DNA of 64,000 bases from Cyanophora paradoxa (taxonomy: Eukaryota; Glaucocystophyceae; Cyanophorales; Cyanophoraceae). Where the stretch lies: contig QPMI01000173.1 in NCBI GenBank assembly GCA_004431415.1, positions 102,949-166,948 on the forward strand, given 5' to 3'. A program made the translations under genes and the position numbers. This document shows positions 23,299-38,500 of this stretch, one piece after another; within the stretch, counting starts at the first letter, position 1; every line of letters begins with the position of its first letter. The notes below the pieces were generated by a model. The model did not search any database. It was given only the letters and a program-made list of their open reading frames with translations, and was not told the DNA's origin.

Positions 23299-25946
23299 AT
23301 GAATCTGCTGCCAGTCCTGATCGTCGGCTGGGCCGTCGCCCAAATTCTGCGTGAGCAGAACGCACAGCGCGAGGAGCGACGCAGCCTGATTACTGTGCGC
23401 CGCTGGCGCGTCCACGTATGCGTGCGCTTTGAATGACATCCCACAGAGCGCAGAGGCTGGCGATACGCATAGCGTACGTGCGCTTCTGACGTCGACGCGA
23501 GGGGAAAATGAAGCGACAGAAGCGCTCCGGGCGGCGGTGAAGTCCGGAAGAAGCGACACCTTCCGCATTCTCTTTGAGTCCGGCCTTGCGGATCCGACGA
23601 CCACGGAAAGCGACGGTGCCATCGATATCTGGATGTACATGTCTAGATCTAGATCAGCATCGCGTTTGGCGCCCCGGCACACTGACGCGCTCGGGCGAAG
23701 GCTACAACCTGCTACATCTCGCCGCAATCGGCCTCGGGGATCCCTCGACGGAGCGCGAGGCGCTGCGCATCTTCCGCCGCCTCGTCGAGAGCGGCCTCCT
23801 GCCCGGCGACTCGAGGACGGACGACGGGGTGACGCCGCTTGCGCTCGCTGCCGGCGCCGGCCACGCCGAGGCCGTCGGGCTCCTCCTCGAGGCGCCAGTG
23901 GACGTCAACGCCGCGGACTCGCGCGGGCGCACCGCCCTCACGCGCGCCGCCGACGCGCTCGCCCCCGCCGTCGTGAGGCGCGCCCGGCGCCCCGCCGCGC
24001 GATTCCCGCGGCCGTGCCGACCCGGCGCGCGCGGGGCGCAGGCACCTGCTGGCGATGCGGGCCGACCCGAACCAGCGGGACTCGAAGGGCGACACGGCGC
24101 TGATCATCGCGGCGGGGTCGGCGACGAACGCGCCGGCGCGCCGCGGGGCGGCCGTCGACGTCATCCGCGCCCTCCTCGACAGCGGCGCGCGCATCGACGA
24201 GGCGCGACCCGGCCCGCGCCCGCCCGGCCCTTGGCGCCCCCCTTCTCACCTGGCGCCTCTCGCCCTGCAGGCGAACAAGGGCGGAACGACGGCGCTGGCG
24301 GCGGCCTGCGCGCGGGGCAACGTGCCGGCCGTCGCCGCTTTGCTCTCCGCCGGCGCCTCCGCGAACCTGGTGGCGCTAGCGAGCTTCGGCCGCCCCGGCG
24401 CCCCCTCCCTGCTCACGATTCGCCCGCAGTGCGACCGGCGCCGCCACACGCCCCTGAGCCGCCTCTGCTCATCCCCCGCCGTTCTCGAATCCGACCAGGC
24501 GGGCGCTGCGCCGCCGCCGCCGCCCCGCCCCACGCGCGGCTCACCTGCCATCCCTCAGATCACGATCGCCCGCATGCTGCTGGGCGCGGGTGCCCGCATC
24601 GAGCACCGCACGGCCGAGGGCCTCACGTGCGCGAAACCTCGCGCTCCCTCCGCCGCGGCGCCGGCCGGCTTTGCGCTCAGGCGCCGCGCAGGCCGCTGCA
24701 CCTGGCGGCGCGCTCGGGGCGCGGAGGGCTCTGCGGGGCCCTCCTGGATCTGGGCGCGGACCCCTGCGCGACCGACTACAGCCGCGTCCGCCGGTGCGGC
24801 CGGCGTCGGAAGCGCAGAGCAGCCCCTGCCGCTGCCCCTCCGGCCGACGTCTCCGCGCAGGACGCCAGTTGCGTGGGCGAAGGACGACGAAGTAAGGCGG
24901 TTGGTGCGCGCTCGAGCGCCCCGTGGCCGGCCCCGCTCCGCCCTGCCGGCGCCCGTCTTAGGGCAGGGCGTCAGATCGAGGATCGCAGGGACGCCCTCAT
25001 TCGCTTCTCTGACGCCCCGGGGGCGCCCGCCCGGGCCCCGCCCGCCCCCGCGCCCCCTCCGATTTCGGACTCCGGGGCGGGGGCGGTCGCTGCCCCCAGC
25101 GCGGGGCCCAGCTCCGGGGGCCACCTCTCGCGCGCCCCGCAGCCGGCGCCCCCGCCGCGGCCCGCCCCGAGAGCGGACGAGGACGAGTGAGCGCCGCCCT
25201 GCTGCGGGCACGCCCGCCCGCGCCCGCCGGCCCACCCTGCTGCCCCCGGCGCAGCTTCGTGCTCGTGGACGTGCAGCGGCCGAGCCGCCCCGTGTGAGCC
25301 CCGCCCCCTCCGCCTTCCCCACGCCAACCTCAGGGCGCCGCGCAGGGCGGACGAGGGCGCGGCGCTGATCGCGGCGGCCCTCGCGGCGGCCGCGGTGCCG
25401 ACGGGGGCGTCGGGGCCGCGGCAGGCGTCTCCCGCTCCGCCCCCAGCGAGCGCCCCGCCGCTGCCCTCCGAGGAACCGGAGGTGGACGAGTCACCTGAGC
25501 GGCGGGCCCTGCGGGAGGAGCTCACGTGCCCCATCTGCTGGGGCATCTACGCCGACCCCCTCTCCATCCCCGTGCGCCGTACCCCTTCCCCCCCCCCCCC
25601 CCTCTGATTCGGCGCACCCCGGCAGAACTGCAACCACTCGTTCTGCGCCGAGCACCTGGACGACGTCATCGCGAACGGTACGGCGCGGGCAGTGGAGCGT
25701 GAGGCCCTCTTTGGGACTCGGCTGAGCTCGTCCGCTAGGGCCGTCCCGCCTGGCTGCCTTCTTCCGGCTCGTCGTCCGCTGCCCGCTCTGCCGGCGCGAG
25801 GAGCCCAGCACGGAGGTGCCTCTATCCACCCTGGAATCCCACCCCCCGACGCGGCGGCACAGGTGTACCCGAACGTGGAGCTGAGGGCGCGGGTCCGCGA
25901 GTTCCTCGCCTCTGCCCCCCAGCCGCAGGCCGCGTGCTCCCCTTGA
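23299..25946 (+). CDS. Ankyrin-repeat RING E3 ubiquitin ligase
   Basis: Successive exons encode ankyrin repeats: TEALRAAVKSGRSDTFRILF (23517-23576), GYNLLHLAAIGLGDPSTERE (23700-23759), DGVTPLALAAGAGHAEAVGL (23823-23882), DSKGDTALIIAAGSATNAPA (24079-24138) and GTTALAAACARGNVPAVAAL (24282-24341). LHLAARSGRGGLCGALLDLG follows near 24700-24760. The C-terminal exons build a C3HC4 RING: LTCPICWGIYADP near 25520-25560, NCNHSFCAEHLDDVI near 25624-25670 and RCPLCRREEPSTE near 25778-25815. Ankyrin plus RING marks a substrate-recruiting E3 ligase; the substrate is unknown. The stop is at 25944-25946. The start is uncertain: the first clear exon begins at 23447 after an AG acceptor, and a five-codon first exon at 23299-23313 (MNLLP) would join it in phase. 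The 3' end converges on the elongin-B-like gene 145 bp away. Confidence 0.75.
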
Positions 25947-26090
25947 GCGCGGGGCGCGCCGGCGCGCGCCGGAGAAGGCAGCCGGCGCCTCGCAGTGTAC
26001 ATAATGAATACTGCCTTTGATCGCCGTGAGCGGGGAGCGGGAACTAGGGGAGGGAAGGAGGGGAAGGCGGGAGGCCGAGGGGAGGGGGCG

Positions 26091-26680
26091 CTAGGACATC
26101 ACGCCGGACTGGGAGGCGCCGAAGTTGGGCGCCGAGAATTGAATGTCCGGCTGCTCGTACTGCGCCGGCTCGTCGGTTCCTGCGGGCGAGGCGCGTCAGG
26201 GCGCGCTGTCCACTGGCATGGAACTCGGGCGGAACGGGCGGCCGGCGGGCGGAGCGCGGCGCGATCGCAGCGTCGGCGGCAGCGTACCTATCCTGTACAC
26301 GAGGAAGAGCACGTCGTCGTTCTTGATGTTGTACGCGGCGAGCAGGTCGTCCTCACGCAGCGGCGTGGAGTCGTAGAGCAACCGGAACGAGGTCGGCGAC
26401 TTCTTGTTGATGAATGCTGCGCAAGACGATCGGCGCGGCTGCGTTGGAGCCCTAGCTACGGCCGCTCGCCGGAGCAGCGCACCTAACTTGGACATGACCT
26501 CGTGGACTTTCGTGGTATTGAAATCCACGTGCAGGAAGATTGTTTGATTCCTCCTCTTGATGCGGATGTAGTTCTTGCCGTCCTGCGCGGGAGCGGCGGC
26601 ATCCTCGTCAGGAGAAGCGGGAGGGCATCTCGCGCCACTCCCATCGCATCTAACCGAGCGTCGGGAGCGCAGCGCACCAT
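26091..26680 (-). CDS. Elongin-B-like ubiquitin-fold protein
   Basis: The spliced product is about 110 residues. Exon 1 ends directly after the ATG at 26680-26678; an intron of about 95 bp follows. Exon 2 reads DGKNYIRIKRRNQTIFLHVD, exon 3 reads FINKKSPTSFRLLYDSTPLR then DDLLAAYNIKNDDVLFLVYR, and the last exon gives GTDEPAQYEQPDIQFSAPNF and stops at 26091-26093. The N-terminal strand M-x-x-x-x-x-IRIKRRNQTIF with a following helix, LLY strand and final hydrophobic strand is a ubiquitin fold. The early RR-x-x-T-I-F motif resembles elongin B, the adaptor that pairs with elongin C in cullin-RING ligases and transcription elongation complexes. The C-terminal tail does not closely resemble animal elongin B, so another ubiquitin-like protein is possible. 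There is no terminal diglycine, so it is not a conjugated modifier. Confidence 0.6.
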
Positions 26681-26925
26681 CGCTGGGAGCTCTAATGAGC
26701 GGCGCCAAGAAAAAAAGTCGGTGTGCGGGGGACGAGCCAGTCCGGGGCACCGAGATTTCGAGGCGGCGGACCGAAAGCAGGCCTTGCAGGCGCCGCTCGC
26801 AGCGCACTCAATAGTAAAGCTACGGGGGATAGCTCGCGGAGCTTCCGGGCGGGTCGCGGCGTCGCCTGCTCGTTCGAGCTGTTTGCCGTGTATCGGACCA
26901 CGCCATCGCTTTACAAACTTCGAAA
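26681..26925. promoter_or_regulatory. Putative bidirectional promoter, elongin-B-like / CDC5L
   Basis: Only 245 bp separate the divergent start codons of the two flanking genes. Both promoters and 5' leaders must fit here or within first introns. No TATA box is obvious. The assignment rests on position alone. Confidence 0.45.
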
Positions 26926-30428
<3,503 letters not shown>

Positions 30429-30991
30429 CCCACGCCGGCCCCAGCGCCCCGCCCCCGCCCCCGTGTTTGGAAGCGAGCGCACCCCTGCGTGTCTGGAGCG
30501 TCTCTCAGCCCGCTCGAAACGGGGCCGGTAGGGCTGCGCGAGCCAGCGACGGGGTACAGATTCGAGAGGGAGGGGCGTGGTTCAGCCTCAGCGGGCGCGC
30601 GGCTGCTACCAACGTGGGGCGCTTCGCTGATAGCTCTGATCCGCGATTAATATTAATATTGGATCCCGTCGCCCCGGCCCAGCATTCGGTGCCTCTGATC
30701 ATCTCCAGTTCAAATCTGACTCATTTGACGAAAAAGCTCAAGAACTTCGGAACACGCATCCGATGCTCCGGGAAGCCGAGGCCCTGAGGCTAGTGCTCGT
30801 TCATCATGATCATGAGCTGGCCCCTTGCTGAAAAAACTTGAAAAAAGCTTAAGAACACGCACACCGTCGGACAACCGTTGAACGCGATAAGCGGCCAAAT
30901 AAAAAAGATGTACAACCTCATACAGGCCGAGGCCCGAGGCGCCCCTCCCGACTAAAGAATAATTTCAACTCAGTGAGACACCGCGAACACC
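30429..30991. repeat. Spacer with diverged A-rich repeats between CDC5L and the retroposon
   Basis: No gene is seen. Two diverged copies of an A-rich motif occur: GACGAAAAAGCTCAAGAAC near 30727-30745 and GAAAAAAGCTTAAGAACACG near 30839-30858. A third, GAAGAAAAAGCTTGAGAGC, lies at about 32361-32380 on the far side of the retroposon. Copies two and three are each followed by GCGATAAGC and an AAAAAGATG stretch. This suggests that local duplication predates, or brackets, the insertion. Confidence 0.5.
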
Positions 30992-32047
30992 GAAACCGCG
31001 GAGCTTTTTTTTTTTTGAGAGACTACGGTGGGGCGAACCCCCCGTAGGTAGTGATATTAAAGACAACAAAGCAATCACAAATCAAAGATACAGTAAACTA
31101 GCACAAAATATATACAGAATCAAGAGGGATCACGAGAAGGGACACGATCAGAAGAACGCAAAAGATAAGGAGAACGAGCACGAGGAGAAGGAGTAGAAGA
31201 GCTCAAGGGCGTCGATGCAGAAGTACTAGTCACACTAGAACGACGAGGAGCACGGGGACGCAGCAAATAAGGAGAACGAGCACGAGGAACTACAGTCGAA
31301 GACGAAGATCTAGACGAAGACGACAAGACAGAGCTAACAGCAGAACTAGAAGACGTAGTCGCAGGAGGCAAAGGCGGTAGAACAGTAGGAGAGGCGAAAC
31401 GTAGGACACCACTAGAGGGAAAGTCGAAGCTGGCGGAGTGTCTAAACGGAATCGAGATTGTAGAGTTGGTAAAACAATGGACGGCTGAAGACTAATCTGA
31501 GGAACTGGGGACGACACGAGGAAAGGGGCAGAGCTCGGGTGCAGACTCGGAATCGGCAGTATAAGAGGAGGGGCGAAACGCAAGCCAGTAGTGACAGGGA
31601 AGGCAGACGATGGGGCTGAACCAGGCGGGAGAGGCAAATATAGCGAAGTAGAAGAGAGAGAAGGGTACACACGAGGAACGTCACCATACACAAAATACTC
31701 GCTGCCAAAAACTATACGGTCTGACGGTCGCTGAAGATAAAGAGGCGGAACTGCCTGAGGGCTAACAGTGAGAGATGGAGGAGGAAGAGGCAGAGCTAAC
31801 GACAAAGGGAACGGAATCAAAGGTACAGGGAAGGCATGGAATACACGAGGAACTGGAAGGTGGAGGGGGCCAGTGCTCCTAACTAACATCGATGAAGCAT
31901 CTGATGGAGGTGACGGCAAAACAACTGAGGGTAAACTAAGTTGAGGTGAAGCGAAGATTGATACAAGACTATCATGAATCAAAGGGGGCCATGCAGGAAC
32001 CGGCGGAACCGATTGATTGTAGGAACCGGGGCAGAAACCGCGGAGCT
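30992..32047 (-). mobile_element. Putative poly(A)-tailed retroposon with 14-bp direct repeats
   Basis: The 14-mer GAAACCGCGGAGCT occurs at 30992-31005 and again at 32034-32047. The enclosed 1,028 bp begin, on the plus strand, with an 11-12 base T run (ending at 31016). Read on the minus strand this is a 3' poly(A) tail directly abutting the repeat. Target-site duplication plus a terminal A tail is the signature of LINE-type target-primed reverse transcription. The inside is lower in GC than neighbouring genes and is open on the minus strand over most of its length (continuing to about 31290). It encodes a Pro/Ser/Leu-rich product without reverse transcriptase or endonuclease motifs. PRARSPYLLR-like peptides repeat near the 3' end. 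It is therefore non-autonomous or a retroposed transcript. A tandem repeat of CGGAACCGATTGATTGTAGG straddles the 5' junction (32004-32023 and 32055-32074), which complicates the reading. Confidence 0.55.
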
Positions 32048-32541
32048 GAGGGGCGGAACCGATTGATTGTAGGAATTCGGATTTGATTCCGATATACAAG
32101 TCCGACGGTCTGGCCCCAGTGGGGTCCTTCCCCGATTCCCACATCATAGTATACAGGTCTGGGGTCCTCCTCCGAGCCCGGAATCCTTGCTCTGAATTTC
32201 GAATTCGAAGATGAAACAATCATTGAATTCAATTGGATGATCATCGGATGACAGGGGCAGTCAGGGTGCGTGCGGCCGCGCGGGTGGCCGGGCGTAGGGC
32301 CGACTCAGTGATCATGAGCTGCCAGGCCTAGGCTGGCTCATGTACGAAAAAGCTACTCATTGAAGAAAAAGCTTGAGAGCATATATACAACGCGATAAGC
32401 AGCGAAAAAGATGCCCGTACACAGCGGAACACAGGGCGAGGCTGAAGGCGGCGGGGCCGGGCCCAGAGGGGGCCCGGCCCGAGGCCGGGGGGCGAGAGCG
32501 CGGAGAAGGTGGGAGGCGGGGAGGGCGGGGAGGGGCGGGGG

Positions 32542-35500
32542 CTAGAAGGGGCGGCGGAGCTCCTTCATGGTGGCGTCGAGCGTCCCGTCGGGCCGCAGCT
32601 CGTAGAGGACGGTCTGCATCCCGACGGCCCCCGCCGGCACGCGGATCAGCGCCGCCCGCGCCACCGGCACAGCCGCCGCCGCCCCAGGCCCCTTCTTCCG
32701 CTTGGGCTTGAGCTTGGGCTTGGCGGGGGGGAAGCCAAGCGGGGCGTAGGAGGCGCCGGAGCCGCTGAGACCGGGGGCCCCCGCCGTGCTCTCGTCGCCC
32801 CGGGCGGAGCCGGAGCCGGAGCCGGAGCCGCCGCCGGGGAGGTGCATCGCCTCGAAGGGGCTCCGCCCCCCCGGCGGGTCCGCGAGGCCCGCCAGCTCCG
32901 CCTCCTCCTCCTCCCCCAGCTCCTGCGGCGCCGGCGGCGCGAGCGGCGCGCGCTCCTCCTCCGCCGGGGGCGCGTGCGCGTGCATCGCCTCGAACGCGCT
33001 CCCCGAGGCGGCGGCGGAGGCGCCGGCCTCGAGCCCCGCGGAGGAGCGCGGGCGCGGGGGCCCCTCCAGGCCCGCCTCTGCCGCCGTCGGGTCGGGCCCG
33101 GCGCCGCGGCCGTCCCACGCGACGACGACGGCGCCGCGGGCCTCGAGGGCGGCGCGGGCGGCGCGCCCCCCGGAGCCGCGCGAGGCCGGCCGGTCGGCAG
33201 CCTCCAGCGCCCCCGCCGAGCGCGTTGCCCGCAGGCCGCCCGGCGGCGCCAGGCTGGCGGGGCCGGTGCGGGGCTTGCCGGGCCCGGGCGGCGCCGGGGC
33301 TGGAAGCTGAGGGCGGGCGCGGGCGCGGAGGAGAGGGCGGCGAGCTCGGACTTGTGGCTCTGCTCGTAGACGCGCCCCGCGATGCGCACCGCGGCCGAGA
33401 CGCGCCGCGCGCCCTCGGGCCCGCCGTGCGCGCACTCCTCGTGGAAGCAGGCGCAGGGCAGGCCCGGCGCGAACCCGTGCGCCCGGCCCCCGGCGACCGC
33501 TCGCCCCGCCCGCCCTCGCTCGCCTCCGCCTCCGCCTCGCCGCTCCGGCGGTGCAGGGCCGGCAGCGAGGCGCCGCCAGGGGCGAGGGGGCGGGCGGGGC
33601 GGGGGCGCGGGGCGCTCCGGGAGGGGGGTCGATGTCGGGAGGGAGCGGGCGGCGCGGCGGAGCGGGGGCAGCTGCTCCCCGTGCCCCTCCCCGGCCCCCG
33701 CCGAGGCGCCGCCCTCCCCGCTGCTCCCCGCCGGCGACGGCGAGCGGGACGGGGTGCGCGAGGGGCCCGGCGGGGAGGAGGCCCGCAGCGGGGCGGGAGG
33801 CGGTGCGCCGCCCCGGGGAGAGGGCGCCCGGGGCGGCGGAGGGGTAGACGACGCGGGCCCACTCGGCGGGGCGATGGCGCCGTAGAGGAGGGGCGGGGCA
33901 TCCGCTTGGGCCCGTGCGCGAGCTCCACCAGCACGGGGCTCGCCGGCGAGGGCCGCCCCGCCCCGCCCCGCCGCCCCGCGCCGGCGACGTCGCCACGGGC
34001 GGCGGCGCGGCCTTCTTCCGCCGCACCGCCACCTGCTGCCGCTGCTGCAGCCGCGCCCGCAGCCGCCGCGCGAAGAGCGACCGCGCGCAGGCCTGCGGCG
34101 AGGGGCGGCGCGTGAGGCGCGGGCCGGGGCGGGGCGGGACGGGCGGGGGCGGGGAGCACCTGGATGGCGGCGGCGGCGGCGTGCTGCTCGGGCCCCGCGG
34201 CGGCGAAGGCGGCGGCGCGCTGCGCGGCGTGCGCCCGCTGGCGGTCGCGCAGCGGCCGGGCCCGCCGGGCGAGGAGCGGGAGGCGGGCGGCGAAGGCGCG
34301 CCACGCGCACTGCACGACGAGCGCCGCCGCGCGCGCCGCGAGCCGCTCGGCCCGCGCCGCGGCGATCGTGCGCTCCGCCTCGGCGCGGAGGCGCAGGAGC
34401 TGGCGGCGGGCGAGGCGGGCCCGCGCCGCGCACTGGAGGCGAGGGCGGCGGGGCCGCGGCGCGGGGCGAGGAGGCGGTCCGCGAGGGGCGTCATGCGCCC
34501 CGAGAAGGACTCCCACGCCCGCCCGCCCCGCGCCACGCCCCGCACCATCTCCCGCACCCGCACGCACCGCCACACCGCCTTCGCGGGGCGGGATCAGGGG
34601 CCGAGGCGGGGCGGGGGCGGGGCGGGGTCGGACCTGGATGCGGGCGGCGGCGAGGAAGAGGATGGCGGCGCGGTGGGCGCGCAGGCGGCGGCGGGCGCCG
34701 AGGGAGCGCCAGAGGCTCTGGAGGCGGAGGGCGGCGGAGGCGCGGAGGGCGGCGGCGGCGGCGGCCTCGGCGTCCGCCTCGGCGGCCTCGAGGAGCGCCT
34801 CGCCGACCACGAGCGAGGCGGGGCGCGAGGGCGAGGGCGACGCCAGGCCGGCGGCCTCCCGCATCGCCTCGTTCACGAGCAGCGAGGCCGGGCGCGACGG
34901 AGAGGGCGAGGCCGAGGAGGCGGCGGCGCCGGCGGCCTCGCGCATCGCCTCGCCGACGATGAGGGATGCGGGGCGGGAGGGCGAGGGGGATGAGGCGGAG
35001 GAGGAGGCGGGGGGCGGGAGGAGGGAGCGGAGGGCGGAGGCGGCGGCGGCGCGGGCGGCGGTCTCGGGGGGCGTCATGGCGCGCCACTCGGCGATGGGGA
35101 GGAGGCTCAGCGCCGCCGCGTCGTCCATCGCGATGTCCACCACCAGCGACGCCGCCCGCGACACCGTGAACGACGGGCGCCGCTCCCCTTCCCCCTCCGA
35201 CTCGCACGCTTCTGCTCCGGCAGCGCCCGCCGCCGGCTCCGGCTGCGCGGCGCCTTCCGCCGGCTCGATGGTGAACCGCAGGTGCAGCGCGCTGCCGGCC
35301 AGCTCCTCGGGCTTGGTGGCGAGGGGGCGGGAGGTCTCCATGGGGAACCAGCCCTCGAGCGCGGCCCCCGAGCCGAGCTCGTCGAGGCGGACGCGGACCT
35401 CGCCCATGTACTTGGGGGCGAGGAAGCGGGCCCAGCACCAGACCTCCACGACCAGCACCTCCTCCGCCGGCGCCTGCGCCACGTACGCCTCCGCCTCCTC

Positions 35501-38500
35501 GTAGCCCCACTCCGGGTCCAGCGTCGTGTACTTCGGCTTCGACTCGCCCAGCGCCACCGCCCCCTCGTTCTCCCGGATCGGCTTCTCGCTGATGGGCGCC
35601 ATGTTGCGGCCGGCGTAGACCATCACGTACGGGTGCGACTTGCCGTCCGACTGCTTCGCCACCAGCGACCGGCCCGCCACGACCGCCACTCGGACCGTGT
35701 CCCCGGGTCGGACTCCCGCCGGACGCAGCGCGGCCTGCGCTGCGGCAGAAGCTGACGCGCCTGCCACATGTTCCATCTCGGCCATGGCCGGCGCCGCTCC
35801 CGCATCAGCCGCGCCCTCCGCCGGCAACGACTCCGCAGCCGTCGCCGCCGTTTCTGCTCCGGCAGCGCCCGCCGCCGGCTCCGGCTGCGCGGCGCCTTCC
35901 GCCGGCTCGATGGTGAACCGCAGGTGCAGCGCGCTGCCGGCCAGCTCCTCGGGCTTGGTGGCGAGGGGGCGGGAGGTCTCCATGGGGAACCAGCCCTCGA
36001 GCGCGGCCCCCGAGCCGAGCTCGTCGAGGCGGACGCGGACCTCGCCCATGTACTTGGGGGCGAGGAAGCGGGCCCAGCACCAGACCTCCACGACCAGCAC
36101 CTCCTCCGCCGGCGCCTGCGCCACGTACGCCTCCGCCTCCTCGTAGCCCCACTCCGGGTCCAGCGTCGTGTACTTCGGCTTCGACTCGCCCAGAGCCACC
36201 GCCCCCTCGTTCTCCCGGATCGGCTTCTCGCCGATGGGCGCCACGTTGCGGCCGGCGTAGACCATCACGTACGGGTGCGACTTGCCGTCCGACTGCTTCG
36301 CCACCAGCGACCGGCCCGCCACGACCGCCACTCGGACCGTGTCCCCGGGCCGGACTCCCGCCGGACGCAGCGCGGCCTGCGCTGCGGCGGACGCCGCCGC
36401 CTGCGCCGCCTCCGCTTGGGCCTCGCGGGGCGGCGCGGCGGCCTCCTCGGAGCCTGGTCGCGCCCGGCGGCCTCGCCCTCCTCCGCGGCGGCCTGCACGG
36501 AGACCTCCGCGACGCGCGGCCCGCGCGCTCGAGGGCCACCCGCACGCGCGCCCCCGCCACGTCGGCCTCGCTCGCCGCCCCGGGGCGGGTGGTGGCGAGG
36601 CGGAGCCAGCCCTGCCAGGGGAGCCGCAGCGGCGGCCCCAGCGGCATGCGGGCCTCGCCCAGGTAGAAAGGCTCCTCCCACCGCGTCGCGCTCCACACCT
36701 GCCGCGGCGGCGGGGCCCTGTTAGCGGCGCCCCGAGAGGAGGCGGGGCGGGCGGGAGGCAGGGGCGGGGCCCGTGCCTCGACGGCGAGGGCGGCCTTGGC
36801 GGGCTCCTCGCTGCAGGCCCACTCGGCGGCGACGAAGTCCCACTCCGGGGCCAGCGTGCCGGCCGCCGGCTCGCTCGCGCCGAGGCGGCGGGCCCGCCCT
36901 CGGGGGCACGGGGCGCCCCTCCTCGAGGCCCGCCCCGGCGTAGACGACCGCGTAGGCGTTCGCCACGCCGCCGGGGGCGCGAGCGGCGAGGCCCTTGGCG
37001 CCCACGACGCGCACCCGGAGGCGCTCCCCGGGCCGCAGCGGCTCGCCCAGGTCCGAGGCCGACGCCGCCGTCGCCGCCTCCTCCGCCTCCGCCCGCCCCA
37101 CCTCGGCGGCCCGCGCGGCGGCGGCGCCGGCCTCCTCCGAGGGGCGCCGCTGGCGGGCGGGGAGCGGGTCGATGCGGACGAGCACCTCGGCGCCGCGCAC
37201 GTCCAGCACGGGGTCCGCCAGCTCGGGCCGCGAGGACTCCAGCGGCCGCCAGCCCTCCCACGGCGCCCGCGCCCACGGCCCCAGCGGCACACGCGCCTGC
37301 GCCCGCCCGCCCGCCCGGTCGGTCGGTCGGGAAGCGCGAGAAGCAGGGGAGAGCGAGGAAGCAGTGGAGACGGCCTAGGGCGGTGCGGCACAGGTGGGGA
37401 CAAGGGAGGGGCGCGGGCTGGCCCGGGGTGCGGGGGGGGAGGGGGGGGGGGGGGGGCGGGGGGCGGGGGAGGGCGGGGCGGACCTCGCCGACGTAGAAGG
37501 GCCCGAGGAAGCGGGAGTGGCCCCAGACCTCCACGGCGACGGCCTCCGCCTCGGGCTCCTCCCCCACCTCGTGCTCCTCCTCCGCCGCGTAGTCCCACAC
37601 GGGCTCCCGCGTCGCCAGCCGCGCCGCGCTCTCCCCCAGCTGCCGCACCCCGGGGCCCCGCGCCGGCCCCCCGAGGCGGGGCCCATCCGCCCCGCGAAGA
37701 CGACCGCCAGCGGGTTCAGCGGGCCGTCGGGCTGCCGCGCGGGCAGGCCGCGCGCCCGCACCACGCTGACGCGCACCCGGTCGCCGCGCCGCAGCGGCCG
37801 CGCCTCGGGCCACGCGGCCGCGCGCAGGGCCTCCGCCGCGTGCGCCTCGCGCGCCGCCCGCTCCGCCTCGAGGGCGGCGCTGAGGGAGCGGATGCCGTCC
37901 TCGCGCCCGCGGTGCGCCTCGGCGGCGGCGTCGGCGGCGGCGGCGGCCACGCCGGCGGCCGCGAGGGCGACGGCCGCCTCGCACGCCTCGGCCCGCCGCA
38001 GCTCCTCCTCCTGCAGCGCCGCCGCCGCCGCCTCCACCGCCGCCGCCGCCGCCTCGGCCGCCTCCCGCGCCTGGCGGGCGGCCCAGCGGCGGGCCTCGCG
38101 CTCGGCGGCGAGGCGGGCGGCGCGGCGGCGGGCGAGGTGGCCGCGGAAGAGGCGCTGGACGGCGGCGGCGGCGCGCTCCTCGAAGCAGAAGCGCGGGTCG
38201 TCGCGCACGTCCACGTTGTTCACCAGGTCGTGGTAGTACACCTCCCTGCGCAGAAGCCTGAGGGCGGGGCGCGGCGCGCGCTTTTTTTCGGCGGCGAAGC
38301 TCCTAGCCTCGGAGCGGAGGTCTTAGGTAGCGGGTGCCCAGAGGCGGGGCGCGGGGGCGACGGGGAGGGGCGGGGCGGGGCCTCGGGGCGGGGGCGGCGG
38401 GGCGCACCCGTCGGCGTCGGCGAAGTCGAACCAGAGCTCGACGACGCGGCGGCCGGCGAAGACGACGTGCACGAAGGTCTCCTGGGCCGCCCGCAGGAAG

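Noticed and set aside
31290-32219. A 309-codon Pro/Ser/Leu-rich minus-strand frame as an independent gene
   Set aside because: It crosses the inferred 5' boundary of the retroposon at 32033 and has no recognisable domain, so it is described only as content of the element.
32357-37984. A 1,875-codon open frame on the minus strand
   Set aside because: It overlaps the real WW/IQ/C2 gene but reads straight through C-rich introns and changes to nonsense Arg/Pro/Ala text between domains. It is a by-product of the high GC content, which removes stop codons. Only parts of it are exons.
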